A stretch of 10,066 nt of DNA from Aquificales bacterium (GTDB lineage: Bacteria > Aquificota > Aquificia > Aquificales > QOAS01). Where the stretch lies: the NCBI GenBank assembly GCA_027035985.1, contig JALVTI010000052.1:1-10066 (forward strand). The letters run 5' to 3'. The notes under the pieces are model-generated. The model did no database searches, was not told where the DNA came from, and saw only the letters and a program-made list of their open reading frames with translations. The translations under genes were made by a program, and so were the position numbers. This document shows positions 1 through 6,598 of this stretch, one piece after another. Position 1 is the first letter of the stretch, and the number at the start of each line of letters is the position of its first letter.

Positions 1-43
1 GTAAACCTTTAAAGGGTTTCTAATCTTCTCTTTCCGTAACTCG

Positions 44-1117
44 ATGAGGATAGATTTTTCCCCTCCTCCCGAAGTGTTTAGAGCTTTCGAAATACCCTTT
101 GATGGAGGTTGGTTAAACCCTCCAACGTTGGATACAACGGACCTCTTTATTCGTTATAGGCTGGAGAATTCTCATTTTGCCATAAAGAGGGTAGTTAAAA
201 ATATAGAAACCGCTTTGGGTTTCTTTCGATTGCTCGACGATACCCTCGGGAGGGTGGTCGACATTCTTCAAAAGATTAAATCCCTTGCGGTGGAAGCCGC
301 TTCATCCCCCTCCGAAAGGAGGGGATTACTTCAAAACATCCTAAATGAGGAAGTGAGAAATATTGCCCAACTTTTAAATGGTTTCGACTTCAACGGTGTA
401 AATCCCTTTAGAGGAGATGCCTTTTCGGTTAAATACTCTCCCGAAAGTGGCGGCTATTTGGTCTTTAACCGTTCCGAGAAGGGAACAAATCCTTTAATCG
501 TGGATGTTTCGGTGGGTAAAACCGAGAATGAGGCTTCCCGTATTTCCCTATACAACGAGGGGAATACAGATGAAGTAGCCCTATACGTTACCGATGGAAG
601 CTTAGGGGAATACAAATTGCTTTTGGCTAGTATAGCGGGTCAAAATACCCAAAATCTTCAAAGCGGAGTGCCTATTATCTTACCTCCGATACCTATTATT
701 CCTATACCAATAATCCCGATACCTATTCCTCTGCCAATCGCTCCTACTCCGATACCCACCCCTTTGCCTTTCAATTCGACTACTACAAACAGCGAGGTTC
801 TTACATTTACCTTTTACGTAGCTGGTGATAGGGACAACGCGGAAAATACTATTTCCGAGGTGGAGAGGGCTATTGAAACCTTTGACCTTATAAGGGGATT
901 TATAGGAAGTCTAACAAATCGATTGTTGGAATCTTTGGAATTTCAACTGGAATTGGGGGATAATTTAACGGCACCTTTTGACGATTTTTTGGTATCGGCG
1001 TATCTCTCAAAGTTCGATTGGGAAAAATTCCTTTTGGAGGCGGAAGTTGGAAGTTTAATCCTCACCAATTATTTCCAATTTCAGAAATACCTCATAAAGG
1101 TTCTTTTCGGTTTGTAA
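44..1117 (+). CDS. Divergent flagellin-like protein with Pro-Ile hinge
   Basis: 357 aa. Residues about 30-120 align by eye with the flagellin N-terminal D1 helices: ALGFFRLLDDTLGRVVDILQ, then IKSLAVEAASS, then FDFNG (113-117), the counterparts of the family's 'LQ..EGAL.EI..ILQRMRELAVQAA' and 'TEFNGKKLL'. Residues 267-357 match the C-terminal D1/D0 part, ending in EVGSLILTNYFQFQKYLIKVL, the counterpart of 'AG.A.LAQAN..PQ.VL.LL'. The usual N-terminal D0 helix (about the first 40 residues) is absent; in its place is a Pro/aromatic-rich start (PPPE, PTLDTTD). A Pro-Ile run (210-243) sits where the variable D2/D3 domains normally are. No secretion signal peptide is seen, as expected for flagellins exported by the type III route. 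ATG 44 is the only ordinary start: the frame is closed by TAA at 2-4 and there is no Shine-Dalgarno. The 3' end overlaps murG tail to tail by 26 bp, and no other flagellar gene is in the window. It could be a minor filament or hook-junction type protein, or a non-filament relative. Membership of the superfamily is fairly sure; the role is unknown. Confidence 0.75.
   Translation: MRIDFSPPPEVFRAFEIPFDGGWLNPPTLDTTDLFIRYRLENSHFAIKRVVKNIETALGFFRLLDDTLGRVVDILQKIKSLAVEAASSPSERRGLLQNILNEEVRNIAQLLNGFDFNGVNPFRGDAFSVKYSPESGGYLVFNRSEKGTNPLIVDVSVGKTENEASRISLYNEGNTDEVALYVTDGSLGEYKLLLASIAGQNTQNLQSGVPIILPPIPIIPIPIIPIPIPLPIAPTPIPTPLPFNSTTTNSEVLTFTFYVAGDRDNAENTISEVERAIETFDLIRGFIGSLTNRLLESLEFQLELGDNLTAPFDDFLVSAYLSKFDWEKFLLEAEVGSLILTNYFQFQKYLIKVLFGL
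671..772 (+). repeat. Pro-Ile repeat tract inside flagellin-like gene
   Basis: Codons 210-243 alternate Pro with Ile/Leu (for example PIIPIPIIPIPIPLP), with 15 prolines in 34 residues. At DNA level the 12-mer CCGATACCTATT occurs twice, at 686-697 and 716-727, exactly 30 bases apart, consistent with past duplication. All four Pro codons and all three Ile codons are used, so the pattern is held at the protein level. A rigid polyproline-like spacer between the two helical flagellin halves is the likely structure (inference). Confidence 0.8.
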
Positions 1118-2216
1118 CCTCCAAAAGGTGTTTCAGGATTTTTTCCTCCGCTTCGGGGATAAACCTCGCTTCCATAAGTTTCCCCTTTTGGGAGTTGAGT
1201 TTTCTGTCCCTATAGTGGTTTTGAACAATTTCCAAAACCTTTTGGGGGTCTAGATCTTCCTCCCTAAAGAGGTAAGCCCCGTTTCCTTCGGCGTAATAAA
1301 GTGCGTTGTGATATTGGTGGTCGTATGCGGCATAGGGGTAGGGTATAAAGACGCTCGGTATACCGAAAAAGGCGAGTTCTGCCGAAGTCGAAGCCCCCGC
1401 CCTCGATACGGCAAAATCGGATATGCGGAGCAGTTTACCCATTTCCTCCGCAAAGGGAAACGTTTTAACCTCGCACCTCGGAGGGGTTTCCGAATAGAGC
1501 TTTTCCACCTCGCGGAAGTTTCTTTCACCGGTTATGTGGATTAACCTAACCCCTTCGGGGAGTTTTGAGGCGAGATACACCGCGAGGTGGTTGATACTCC
1601 TCGCCCCGAGAGACCCTCCGAGGATAAGGATGTTAAACCTATCCTCCCAACCGAGGTCTTTTAAGACCTCCTTCCTCGAAAGGGATTTGTAGAACTTCAG
1701 TTCCTCCCGTAGGGGAATACCGGTTAAAACGACCTTTTTGCGCGGGAAGAATTTCTCCGAACCGGGGAAGGTTATAAAGACCTTTTTCGCAAAATTCGAG
1801 AGGTAACGGTTTCCCATGCCGGGAATGGCGTTCTGCTCGTGGATAAAGAGCGGCTTACCCGCCAAGCGGGTATAGAGCCCCAAGGGTGCCGAGGTGTAAC
1901 CTCCAAAGGTTAGGGATACAAAATCCTTTCCCCTCAAAAGGGGTGAGATTTTTGCCGCCGCACCGAGGGTTTGGAGAAAGGATAGCGTTATCCCCAAGAG
2001 GTTTTTCCCTTTAAACCTCTCCATTTTGAGGAGTTTGTACCGGTCGAAAATCTCCTTCAGTAGGTGTTCCTTTTTGCCCTCTATCCTATTTTTGTCCCCT
2101 ACAAATACCAAACCGCCGAAGGTGTTTTTTTTCTTTACATACCCGGCGAAGGCTAACATTGGGTAGAAGTGTCCGCCCGTTCCACCACCGGCGAGGGCGA
2201 GAAGAGTTTTTTCCAT
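1092..2216 (-). CDS. murG: UDP-GlcNAc:lipid I GlcNAc transferase MurG
   Basis: 374 aa, close to the usual family length of about 355. MurG is a GT-B glycosyltransferase on the inner face of the cytoplasmic membrane that adds GlcNAc to lipid I to make lipid II, the last cytoplasmic step of peptidoglycan precursor synthesis. Seen here: the N-terminal glycine-rich loop GGGTGGH (10-16), HEQNAIPG (126-133), the second glycine loop GGSLGA (200-205), the UDP-GlcNAc site RAGASTSAELAFFGIP (272-287, with Glu280) and the QYHNA motif (301-305). The start is set by the glycine loop lying only nine residues from ATG 2216. No Shine-Dalgarno is present; TAAACT lies nine bases upstream. The stop TGA (1092-1094) lies inside the end of the opposite flagellin-like gene. 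It is separate from the other division and wall genes that often accompany it. Identification is secure. Confidence 0.97.
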   Translation of the reverse strand: MEKTLLALAGGGTGGHFYPMLAFAGYVKKKNTFGGLVFVGDKNRIEGKKEHLLKEIFDRYKLLKMERFKGKNLLGITLSFLQTLGAAAKISPLLRGKDFVSLTFGGYTSAPLGLYTRLAGKPLFIHEQNAIPGMGNRYLSNFAKKVFITFPGSEKFFPRKKVVLTGIPLREELKFYKSLSRKEVLKDLGWEDRFNILILGGSLGARSINHLAVYLASKLPEGVRLIHITGERNFREVEKLYSETPPRCEVKTFPFAEEMGKLLRISDFAVSRAGASTSAELAFFGIPSVFIPYPYAAYDHQYHNALYYAEGNGAYLFREEDLDPQKVLEIVQNHYRDRKLNSQKGKLMEARFIPEAEEKILKHLLEVTNRKEPL

Positions 2217-2238
2217 TTTTGGGATAGTTTAAACCCCG
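2217..2238. promoter_or_regulatory. Compact divergent start region with overlapping -10 boxes
   Basis: Only 22 bp separate the divergent starts of murG and the topoisomerase-like gene. It contains the palindrome GTTTAAAC (2227-2234). A -10-like TAGTTT (2225-2230, +) lies eight bases before ATG 2239. A -10-like TAAACT (2231-2226, -) lies nine bases before ATG 2216. The two hexamers overlap on opposite strands, so any -35 contacts must lie inside the opposing coding sequence. I see no convincing -35 box on either side. This is a sequence-pattern inference, not a proven promoter. Confidence 0.4.
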
Positions 2239-2997
2239 ATGGGGAAAACCCTTATTTTGACCGAAAAACCTTCCCAAGCCCGCGATTTCGCCAAAGCCTT
2301 GGGGAATTGCCGCCTGCGGGAGGGCTATTACGAGTGCGGGGATTATCTAATAACCTGGGCTGTGGGGCATCTCTTCGAAATAGACGACTCCGTAGCGCCA
2401 AAGAGGTGGTCGCTCTCCACCCTTCCCATATTTCCCGAAAAATTTAAACTGAAACTCCGCCGCGGGGCGGGAAAGCAGTTTAAGGTTATAAAGCGCCTCC
2501 TAAAGGGGGTGGATAGGGTAGTCCTGGCAACCGACCCCGGTAGGGAAGGGGAACTGATAGGAAGGGAAATTCTACTAATGGCGGGGTGGAAAAATTGGGA
2601 AAACACCTACAGGTTTTGGACTTCCGAAGCCCTAACACCGGAGGTGGTCAGAAAAACCTTAAAGAACCTAAAACCGGCAAAGAAATTCGACAGCCTCTAC
2701 TATTCCGCCCTGGCGAGACAACACGGCGATTGGATTGTCGGGATAAACCTAACCCGATTAACCACCTTGAGAAGTTCCGACCGCTCGGTTTGGAGTGTCG
2801 GACGGGTGCAGACGCCCACCCTAAGACTTATAGTCGACCGGGAAAAGGAGATAGAAAATTTCACCCCTAGGGAGTATTGGGTTATAAAGGCGACCTTCGA
2901 AAGGGAGGGTTTCAAATACGAGGGTATCCTCCTGAGGAAATTCGATAGGAGACTCCTCGAGGAGTTGGATAAAGGGGAAGACCTATCGGAGGAATAG
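2239..2997 (+). CDS. N-terminal fragment of type IA DNA topoisomerase (TopB-like)
   Basis: 252 aa against about 600-700 for complete type IA enzymes. The Toprim domain fills about residues 1-150: EKPSQARDFAKAL with Glu9, WAVGHLFE, LPIFPEKFKL and ATDPGREGELIGREIL (Asp99, Gly101, Glu103). The second Asp of the common DxDxE metal motif is Gly here, a variant I recall in some TopB-like proteins. Then come the TopIII signatures SALARQHGDWIVGINLTR (about 156-173) and SVGRVQTPTLRLIVDREKEI (about 188-206), followed by the start of the strand-rich domain. It stops with TAG before the part holding the catalytic tyrosine (YPRTD-type motif), so strand cleavage by this protein alone is not expected. The next gene's stop begins three bases later, leaving no room for a frameshifted remainder. 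It is either a decaying 3'-truncated topB, one half of a split enzyme, or a standalone Toprim protein. The frame is intact and codon use resembles its neighbours. Confidence 0.8.
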   Translation: MGKTLILTEKPSQARDFAKALGNCRLREGYYECGDYLITWAVGHLFEIDDSVAPKRWSLSTLPIFPEKFKLKLRRGAGKQFKVIKRLLKGVDRVVLATDPGREGELIGREILLMAGWKNWENTYRFWTSEALTPEVVRKTLKNLKPAKKFDSLYYSALARQHGDWIVGINLTRLTTLRSSDRSVWSVGRVQTPTLRLIVDREKEIENFTPREYWVIKATFEREGFKYEGILLRKFDRRLLEELDKGEDLSEE

Positions 2998-3000
2998 GAA

Positions 3001-3819
3001 TCATTCGAACTCCTTTCGTATCCACATCCTTTTAATCGAGTTTGGAATGGGGATATTCTCGTTCCACACGCCGAGCATCATCTTAAACTTAATCGCATTA
3101 GCCACACACTTGGCACCTACGGTGTTGTTAAAGAAGACGTAGGTCGGTTTATCGTTGTAAATCTTTAAGACCTTTTTGAGTATCTCCTCCAACTCCTCGT
3201 CCGTGTAGAGGTAGTCGTAAAGTTTTTTCGGATTTCTCCCGTGGAGGCGGACGTAATTTATCTCTCCGGTGGAGACCCAGGGACCGACCGGCCAGCCCAA
3301 CTCTTTAGGGGCGTCGATGTTTACGAGCGTTATATTCCTCTCGTCGAGCCAGCGGAAAAACTCGCGGTTCATCCAACTCTTGTTGCGAAACTCCATAGCC
3401 TGGGTGAAATCGATAAAGTTGTAGTGGAGTTTCTCTATATACTCCCAATTTTGGTCGTTCATGCCGAAACTCTCGGGAAACTGAAAGAGGAGGGCTATTA
3501 AATTTCCCTTTTCCACTATCGGTTCTATACCCTTTACAAAATGCTCCACATCTTGGGGGGTGTAATCCCTCCTATGGGTAAACTTTTGGTGGACTTTTAC
3601 CGAAAACTTCAAATGGGGTGCCTTTAAGACCAAACTACCCGTAATGGAGCGGGACGGAAACTTGTAAAAACTGAAGTTGAGTTCCACAGCGGAAAAAAAC
3701 CTCTTGTAGTGTTCCAGCCACAAGTCCTTTGGTAGGTTTTGGGGGTAGAAGACTCCCCTCCATTCGGGGTATGAAAAACCGCTACAACCTATGTAAATTC
3801 TCTTACTTCTTCCACCCAT
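3001..3819 (-). CDS. DUF72/YecE-family protein
   Basis: 272 aa, normal length for the family. DUF72 proteins adopt a TIM-barrel fold and have no firmly established reaction. Family landmarks seen in order: GCSGFSYPEWRGVFYP (11-26), AVELNFSFYKFPS (44-56), FSVKVHQKFTH (72-82), LLFQFPESF (110-118), EFRNKSW (143-149), YVRLHGRN (189-196) and YVFFNNTVGAKCVANA (227-242). ATG 3819 sits close to the first barrel strand, as is usual. The gene follows the SpoIID-like gene on the same strand after 30 bp and could be co-transcribed, but TAATTT (3834-3829) nine bases before its ATG suggests it can have its own promoter. Its stop lies three bases from the topoisomerase fragment's stop. Family assignment is firm; function unknown. 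Confidence 0.93.
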   Translation of the reverse strand: MGGRSKRIYIGCSGFSYPEWRGVFYPQNLPKDLWLEHYKRFFSAVELNFSFYKFPSRSITGSLVLKAPHLKFSVKVHQKFTHRRDYTPQDVEHFVKGIEPIVEKGNLIALLFQFPESFGMNDQNWEYIEKLHYNFIDFTQAMEFRNKSWMNREFFRWLDERNITLVNIDAPKELGWPVGPWVSTGEINYVRLHGRNPKKLYDYLYTDEELEEILKKVLKIYNDKPTYVFFNNTVGAKCVANAIKFKMMLGVWNENIPIPNSIKRMWIRKEFE

Positions 3820-3820
3820 T

Positions 3821-3850
3821 AGGGGAAGAAATTAGTCAAAAAATTCCCCT
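3821..3850 (-). repeat. Inverted repeat between spoIID-like gene and DUF72 gene
   Basis: AGGGGAA (3821-3827) and TTCCCCT (3844-3850) form a perfect 7-bp inverted repeat around a 16-base A/T-rich spacer. One arm touches the stop codon of the upstream gene; the other ends one base before the DUF72 start. On the transcript the arms could fold just ahead of the start codon. There is no T-run after the hairpin, so it does not look like a standard terminator. Confidence 0.4.
3829..3834 (-). promoter_or_regulatory. Possible -10 hexamer for DUF72 gene
   Basis: TAATTT read on the minus strand, ending nine bases before ATG 3819. The spacing equals that seen before murG and the spoIID-like gene and would put the transcript start at or next to the ATG. 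No matching -35 box was identified. Confidence 0.3.
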
Positions 3851-5127
3851 CAGTAGATTTTTTCAATTTCCGTTCCCCTATAGTAGAACCTCAATATCTC
3901 TTTGTAGTTCCAACCCTTTTGGGAAAGGCAATAGGCACCCCATTGGGACATTCCCAATCCGTGTCCGAAACCCCGTCCGCTTAAAAGGAAATAACGCCCG
4001 CTTTTGCCTATTACGTAAAACCAATCGGAGGGAATTTTTGCCTCCAACCTGAAGTAAACCGATAAAGGTAGGGTTATCCTTTCCCCGTCCTTTAAGAGGA
4101 GAGTTATATCTAAACCCCTTCCGCAGGAATTTCTCTTTATTTCCATGTCGGTTATACGTAAACGTCTACCCGCGAGGGAGGCTAAGATTTGTTCAACCCT
4201 CCTTTTGGAGAGGTTTTTATTCCAAGTATTCCATTTAAGGTTTTTCAAATCGCATTTTTCCTTCACGCGGGATAGGTATGGGAGGTTTAAACCGGTAATC
4301 TCTTTAAAAGAGTGGGTGCAACCGCCGCTGTTGGAGTGAAACATCGCATAAATCAGAGAACCTCTATAGGTGATAACTTCGCCCCGAGTTTTGTCGACCG
4401 CCTCCGCTATTTGCGGCAAAATCCTCTGCGGGATTTTGAAAGCCTGGTAATTGGTGGTGCTATCTACATCAAACGGTTTCCCCGCTTCGCGGGCTCTATA
4501 TATATTAAAAAGGGCATAGGTTCTCGAGGCTACCGCTTGGGCTTTCAGTGCTTCGATGTTCCAGCTCGGATATACCTCCGACGGCAGAACGCCCTTTAGG
4601 TAAAACTCCAAAGGGAGTTTTAAAACAGCTATGGCACTTCCGAGGTATTCGACCAAATCTATATCAACATCTATAGGTAATTTGCCGTAAGAGATTCCGT
4701 TAATAGTCAGTTCGCAACCCTTTTTCCCTTTAAGGGTCAGCTTTTTATAAAACCCACTTTTATAGGAAATCTTTCTAAAGGCACCCTTTGGAGGAACTTT
4801 GAAAAAGACTTTTTCCGCCTTTTGGGGACAGGTGAGGGTTAAATCCACAAATCGCGCTATTGCCACCCTTATGGTGGGTTCACTTTTAAAAACTTTAGCC
4901 GGTATAGGGGAGAAAAACCTTTCGGTGGACCTGTAAAGGGTTTGGGAATCTCTGTAGTTTCCCAAAAAGTGGAATATTTCCAACGCACCTATATAGTTAG
5001 CGGTTTTCAGATATTCAACCCCCTTTAGGTAGAGGTGGAGTTTTACTTTCTCCATTAGCCGGTTGTCCGCGGAAAAGACCAGAAGGGGAAGGAGAAAAAC
5101 GAGAACCCTTATAAGGAGTCTTCCCAT
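3850..5127 (-). CDS. Exported SpoIID/LytB-family peptidoglycan-acting protein
   Basis: 425 aa from ATG 5127. The positions below count from the alternative TTG start at 5133, which adds two residues. SpoIID-family proteins are lytic transglycosylases acting on glycan strands stripped of stem peptides. Seen: a signal-peptide-like start (RLLIRVLVFLLPLLVFSADN, about 5-24); a TPR-like helix pair (about 36-72); then the SpoIID core with LPLEFYLKGVLPSEVYPSW (173-191, Glu186 matching the catalytic Glu), EALKAQAVASRTYALF (194-209), FHSNSGGCTHS (265-275) with Cys272 and Cys294 as possible metal ligands, and GRGFGHGLGMSQWGAYCLS (386-404). The mature protein should act in the periplasm or at the wall. 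No other sporulation gene is seen; SpoIID domains also occur in non-sporing bacteria, where they may trim glycan strands during division or remodelling. ATG is preferred because TAATAT ends nine bases upstream of it. There is no Shine-Dalgarno. Confidence 0.9.
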   Translation of the reverse strand: MGRLLIRVLVFLLPLLVFSADNRLMEKVKLHLYLKGVEYLKTANYIGALEIFHFLGNYRDSQTLYRSTERFFSPIPAKVFKSEPTIRVAIARFVDLTLTCPQKAEKVFFKVPPKGAFRKISYKSGFYKKLTLKGKKGCELTINGISYGKLPIDVDIDLVEYLGSAIAVLKLPLEFYLKGVLPSEVYPSWNIEALKAQAVASRTYALFNIYRAREAGKPFDVDSTTNYQAFKIPQRILPQIAEAVDKTRGEVITYRGSLIYAMFHSNSGGCTHSFKEITGLNLPYLSRVKEKCDLKNLKWNTWNKNLSKRRVEQILASLAGRRLRITDMEIKRNSCGRGLDITLLLKDGERITLPLSVYFRLEAKIPSDWFYVIGKSGRYFLLSGRGFGHGLGMSQWGAYCLSQKGWNYKEILRFYYRGTEIEKIY

Positions 5128-5163
5128 AGACAAACCATATTAGGAAAAACAACTTTCAAACCT
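5128..5163. promoter_or_regulatory. Divergent promoter region, spoIID-like / 156-aa gene
   Basis: 36 bp between divergent start codons. On the minus strand TAATAT (5142-5137) is a 5/6 match to the TATAAT consensus, nine bases before ATG 5127. On the plus strand the overlapping TATTAG (5138-5143) is a weaker candidate, 20 bases before ATG 5164. Neither gene has a Shine-Dalgarno. No clear -35 was found. Confidence 0.4.
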
Positions 5164-5634
5164 ATGAAGGTTAAGGTAAACCGCTTTCCCAAAATGGCGG
5201 CTCTTCAGAAGTTTCGCGCCCTAAAGCTCGGCTACCCGGAGGAGCTCGCCGAGGCTATCGGCATAGCGGAGGCTACCAAATACGCCATTTTCAAAAACCT
5301 CCACCTCTACAAACGGCAGGGTAGGGAAGAAGAGGCGGAAAAGCTCGCCCCCGAATACGGTTCGGAGAGGGAAAAGCTCGACTGGAAGACCTTTGAGACC
5401 TTCAAACTCGCCGCAAAGGATGGAAAACCCTATGTGGGCGGTAAGGTTTTCACCGTGAGGGATTACAGGCGGAAGGTTATAGAGCGTTGGGGTGAAGAGG
5501 TCGGGAGGAAGATAGAGGAGTGGGCTAAAAGGGTGATAGAGGAAACGCCCGAGGAGCTTCTGAAAAACGAGCAGAAATTTTTCAACAAGGTGTGGAAACC
5601 CCACCGCGACGACCCGATAGAGGCGGAAATTTAA
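5164..5634 (+). CDS. Conserved-looking charged protein of unknown function
   Basis: 156 aa. I do not recognise the family. It is a soluble, helix-prone, highly charged protein (many K, R and E) with no cysteine, no signal peptide and no membrane segment. Residues 10-45 (KMAALQKFRALKLGYPEELA, then a run ending near KNLHLY) form an Ala-rich helical part. Residues 50-75 are a Glu/Arg-rich stretch. The C-terminal half has a compact aromatic-containing region (GKPYVGGKVFTVRDY, 87-101) and a long amphipathic helix (about 102-140) before a short acidic tail. Third codon positions are more G/C-rich than in the AT-rich island downstream, and the frame is clean, so it is clearly a gene. ATG 5164 is the first start, with no Shine-Dalgarno and only 36 bp to the divergent spoIID-like gene. 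It ends 16 bp from the convergent prenyltransferase gene. The compact charged character would suit a nucleic-acid or protein-binding partner, but nothing shows this. Confidence 0.85.
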   Translation: MKVKVNRFPKMAALQKFRALKLGYPEELAEAIGIAEATKYAIFKNLHLYKRQGREEEAEKLAPEYGSEREKLDWKTFETFKLAAKDGKPYVGGKVFTVRDYRRKVIERWGEEVGRKIEEWAKRVIEETPEELLKNEQKFFNKVWKPHRDDPIEAEI

Positions 5635-5650
5635 AGAAAACCCAAAGGGG
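5632..5650 (-). terminator. Weak terminator-like hairpin after prenyltransferase gene
   Basis: Directly after the TGA (5653-5651), the minus strand reads CCCCTTTGGGTTTTCTTT: a three-base-pair C/G stem with a three-base loop, followed by a T-rich run. The stem is short, so this is a marginal intrinsic terminator at best. Confidence 0.2.
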
Positions 5651-6502
5651 TCAGAAAATGTAATCGAGCAACACTATTAGGAAATAGAGAACGCTAACCC
5701 ACCCGTTAACGGTGAAAAATGCTTTATTTACCTTCGAGAGGTCGTTCGGTTTTACCAACCTGTGTTCGTAGAGTAGAAAAGCCGCCAATAGGAGGAGACC
5801 TCCAAAGTAGATAACACCCATTTTGGGGTGGAGGACTCCGACCAATAGGAGGAAGATAAAGGTAAGTAGGTGGAGCATTCGGGCGACCCTAATGGCGCCC
5901 TCTATACCGAGCTTTACAGGGAGCGATTTGACCCCGTAGCGTTTGTCAAACTCGTAATCCTGCAGCGCGTAGAGTATGTCAAACCCCGCCACCCATGTAG
6001 CCATAGCCAAACCCAAAACGACCGCCAAGAGGGAAACCCTTCCGTTTACCGCTATATCGACCGCTACGGGGATTAGGAAATAGACCACACCCAAAACGAG
6101 GTGTGGAAAGTGGGTTATCCTCTTCGCGAGGGGGTAAAACCAGAGCAAAAAGACCACCACGGGTGAGAGGATAAAGGCGAGCGTATTTATGAGGGCGCTA
6201 ACCACTATAAACGCCGCCGAGGAGAAAACCGCCAGGAGCTTAACCCACTCTAGGGGTATTTCTCCCCTTATGTGAGCCCAGTTGCGGGTTCGGGGGTTCT
6301 TTTTGTCTATCTCGTAGTCGAGCCAGCGGTTAAAAGCCATTCCCGCTGTCCTCGCCAAAACGAGCGCAAGGATTATGAGGACTATTTTTGAAAGGGGCGG
6401 AATATGGTCAACCAACAGTAAAAGGCTAGCCAGCGCAAAGGGAAGGGCGAAAATGGTATGCTCGAACTTTATCGTATCGGCGAGCGCTTTAACCTTTTGC
6501 AT
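5651..6502 (-). CDS. UbiA-family membrane prenyltransferase (quinone pathway)
   Basis: 283 aa from ATG 6502 (285 from TTG 6508), the normal length for the family. UbiA enzymes attach a polyprenyl chain to an aromatic acid within the membrane. Motifs, counted from the TTG: FEHTIFALPFA (15-25); first Asp-rich motif NRWLDYEID (60-68) in the pattern NxxxDxxxD; second Asp-rich motif DYEFDKRYGVKSLP (184-197). These bind Mg-diphosphate. Eight or nine hydrophobic segments are visible, about 23-52, 90-125, 137-180, 212-245 and 265-285. The closest subgroup in memory is the 'UbiA-like, other' set found in menaquinone-making bacteria, including those using the futalosine route (MqnP-like). The true aromatic acceptor cannot be read from sequence, so no symbol is given. 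TAATCT lies eight bases before the ATG with TTGACG 15 bases further up, and there is no Shine-Dalgarno. Confidence 0.92.
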   Translation of the reverse strand: MQKVKALADTIKFEHTIFALPFALASLLLLVDHIPPLSKIVLIILALVLARTAGMAFNRWLDYEIDKKNPRTRNWAHIRGEIPLEWVKLLAVFSSAAFIVVSALINTLAFILSPVVVFLLWFYPLAKRITHFPHLVLGVVYFLIPVAVDIAVNGRVSLLAVVLGLAMATWVAGFDILYALQDYEFDKRYGVKSLPVKLGIEGAIRVARMLHLLTFIFLLLVGVLHPKMGVIYFGGLLLLAAFLLYEHRLVKPNDLSKVNKAFFTVNGWVSVLYFLIVLLDYIF

Positions 6503-6537
6503 AAACAAAAAGATTAAGGATTAAGAGAAATCGTCAA
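6503..6537 (-). promoter_or_regulatory. Putative sigma-70-type promoter of prenyltransferase gene
   Basis: On the minus strand: TTGACG (6537-6532, 5/6 match to TTGACA), a 15-base spacer, then TAATCT (6516-6511), ending eight bases before ATG 6502. The start of transcription would then fall at or next to the ATG, giving a leaderless message. The spacer is two bases shorter than the usual 17. Confidence 0.45.
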
Positions 6538-6598
6538 AAAGAGATTTTAACCATTCGATAAAATGTTTTAACCTTTCAATTAAGAAATCGATAATTCG
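6521..6598 (-). other. Short open frame without start (possible shifted tail)
   Basis: A 25-codon frame on the minus strand, bounded upstream by TAG (6601-6599) and ending at TAA (6523-6521). It reads RIIDFLIERLKHFIEWLKSL and then FDDFS. It has an amphipathic, coding-like pattern but no ATG, GTG or TTG start. It overlaps the end of the 43-codon frame upstream by 19 bases in another frame. It may be the shifted tail of that gene or chance; the prenyltransferase promoter lies within its last codons. Confidence 0.2.

Noticed and set aside
3..19. AAACC...GGTTT hairpin followed by a T/C-rich run, possible terminator of an upstream gene
   Set aside because: A five-base AT-rich stem at the very window edge; the upstream gene is not visible, so neither role nor direction can be judged.
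1018..1544. Open frames antisense to the 3' half of murG
   Set aside because: Low-complexity shadow translations without family resemblance; murG motifs are intact on the minus strand.
2227..2234. GTTTAAAC palindrome as a repressor operator
   Set aside because: It is fully explained by two overlapping -10 boxes; a single 8-base palindrome is not evidence of an operator.
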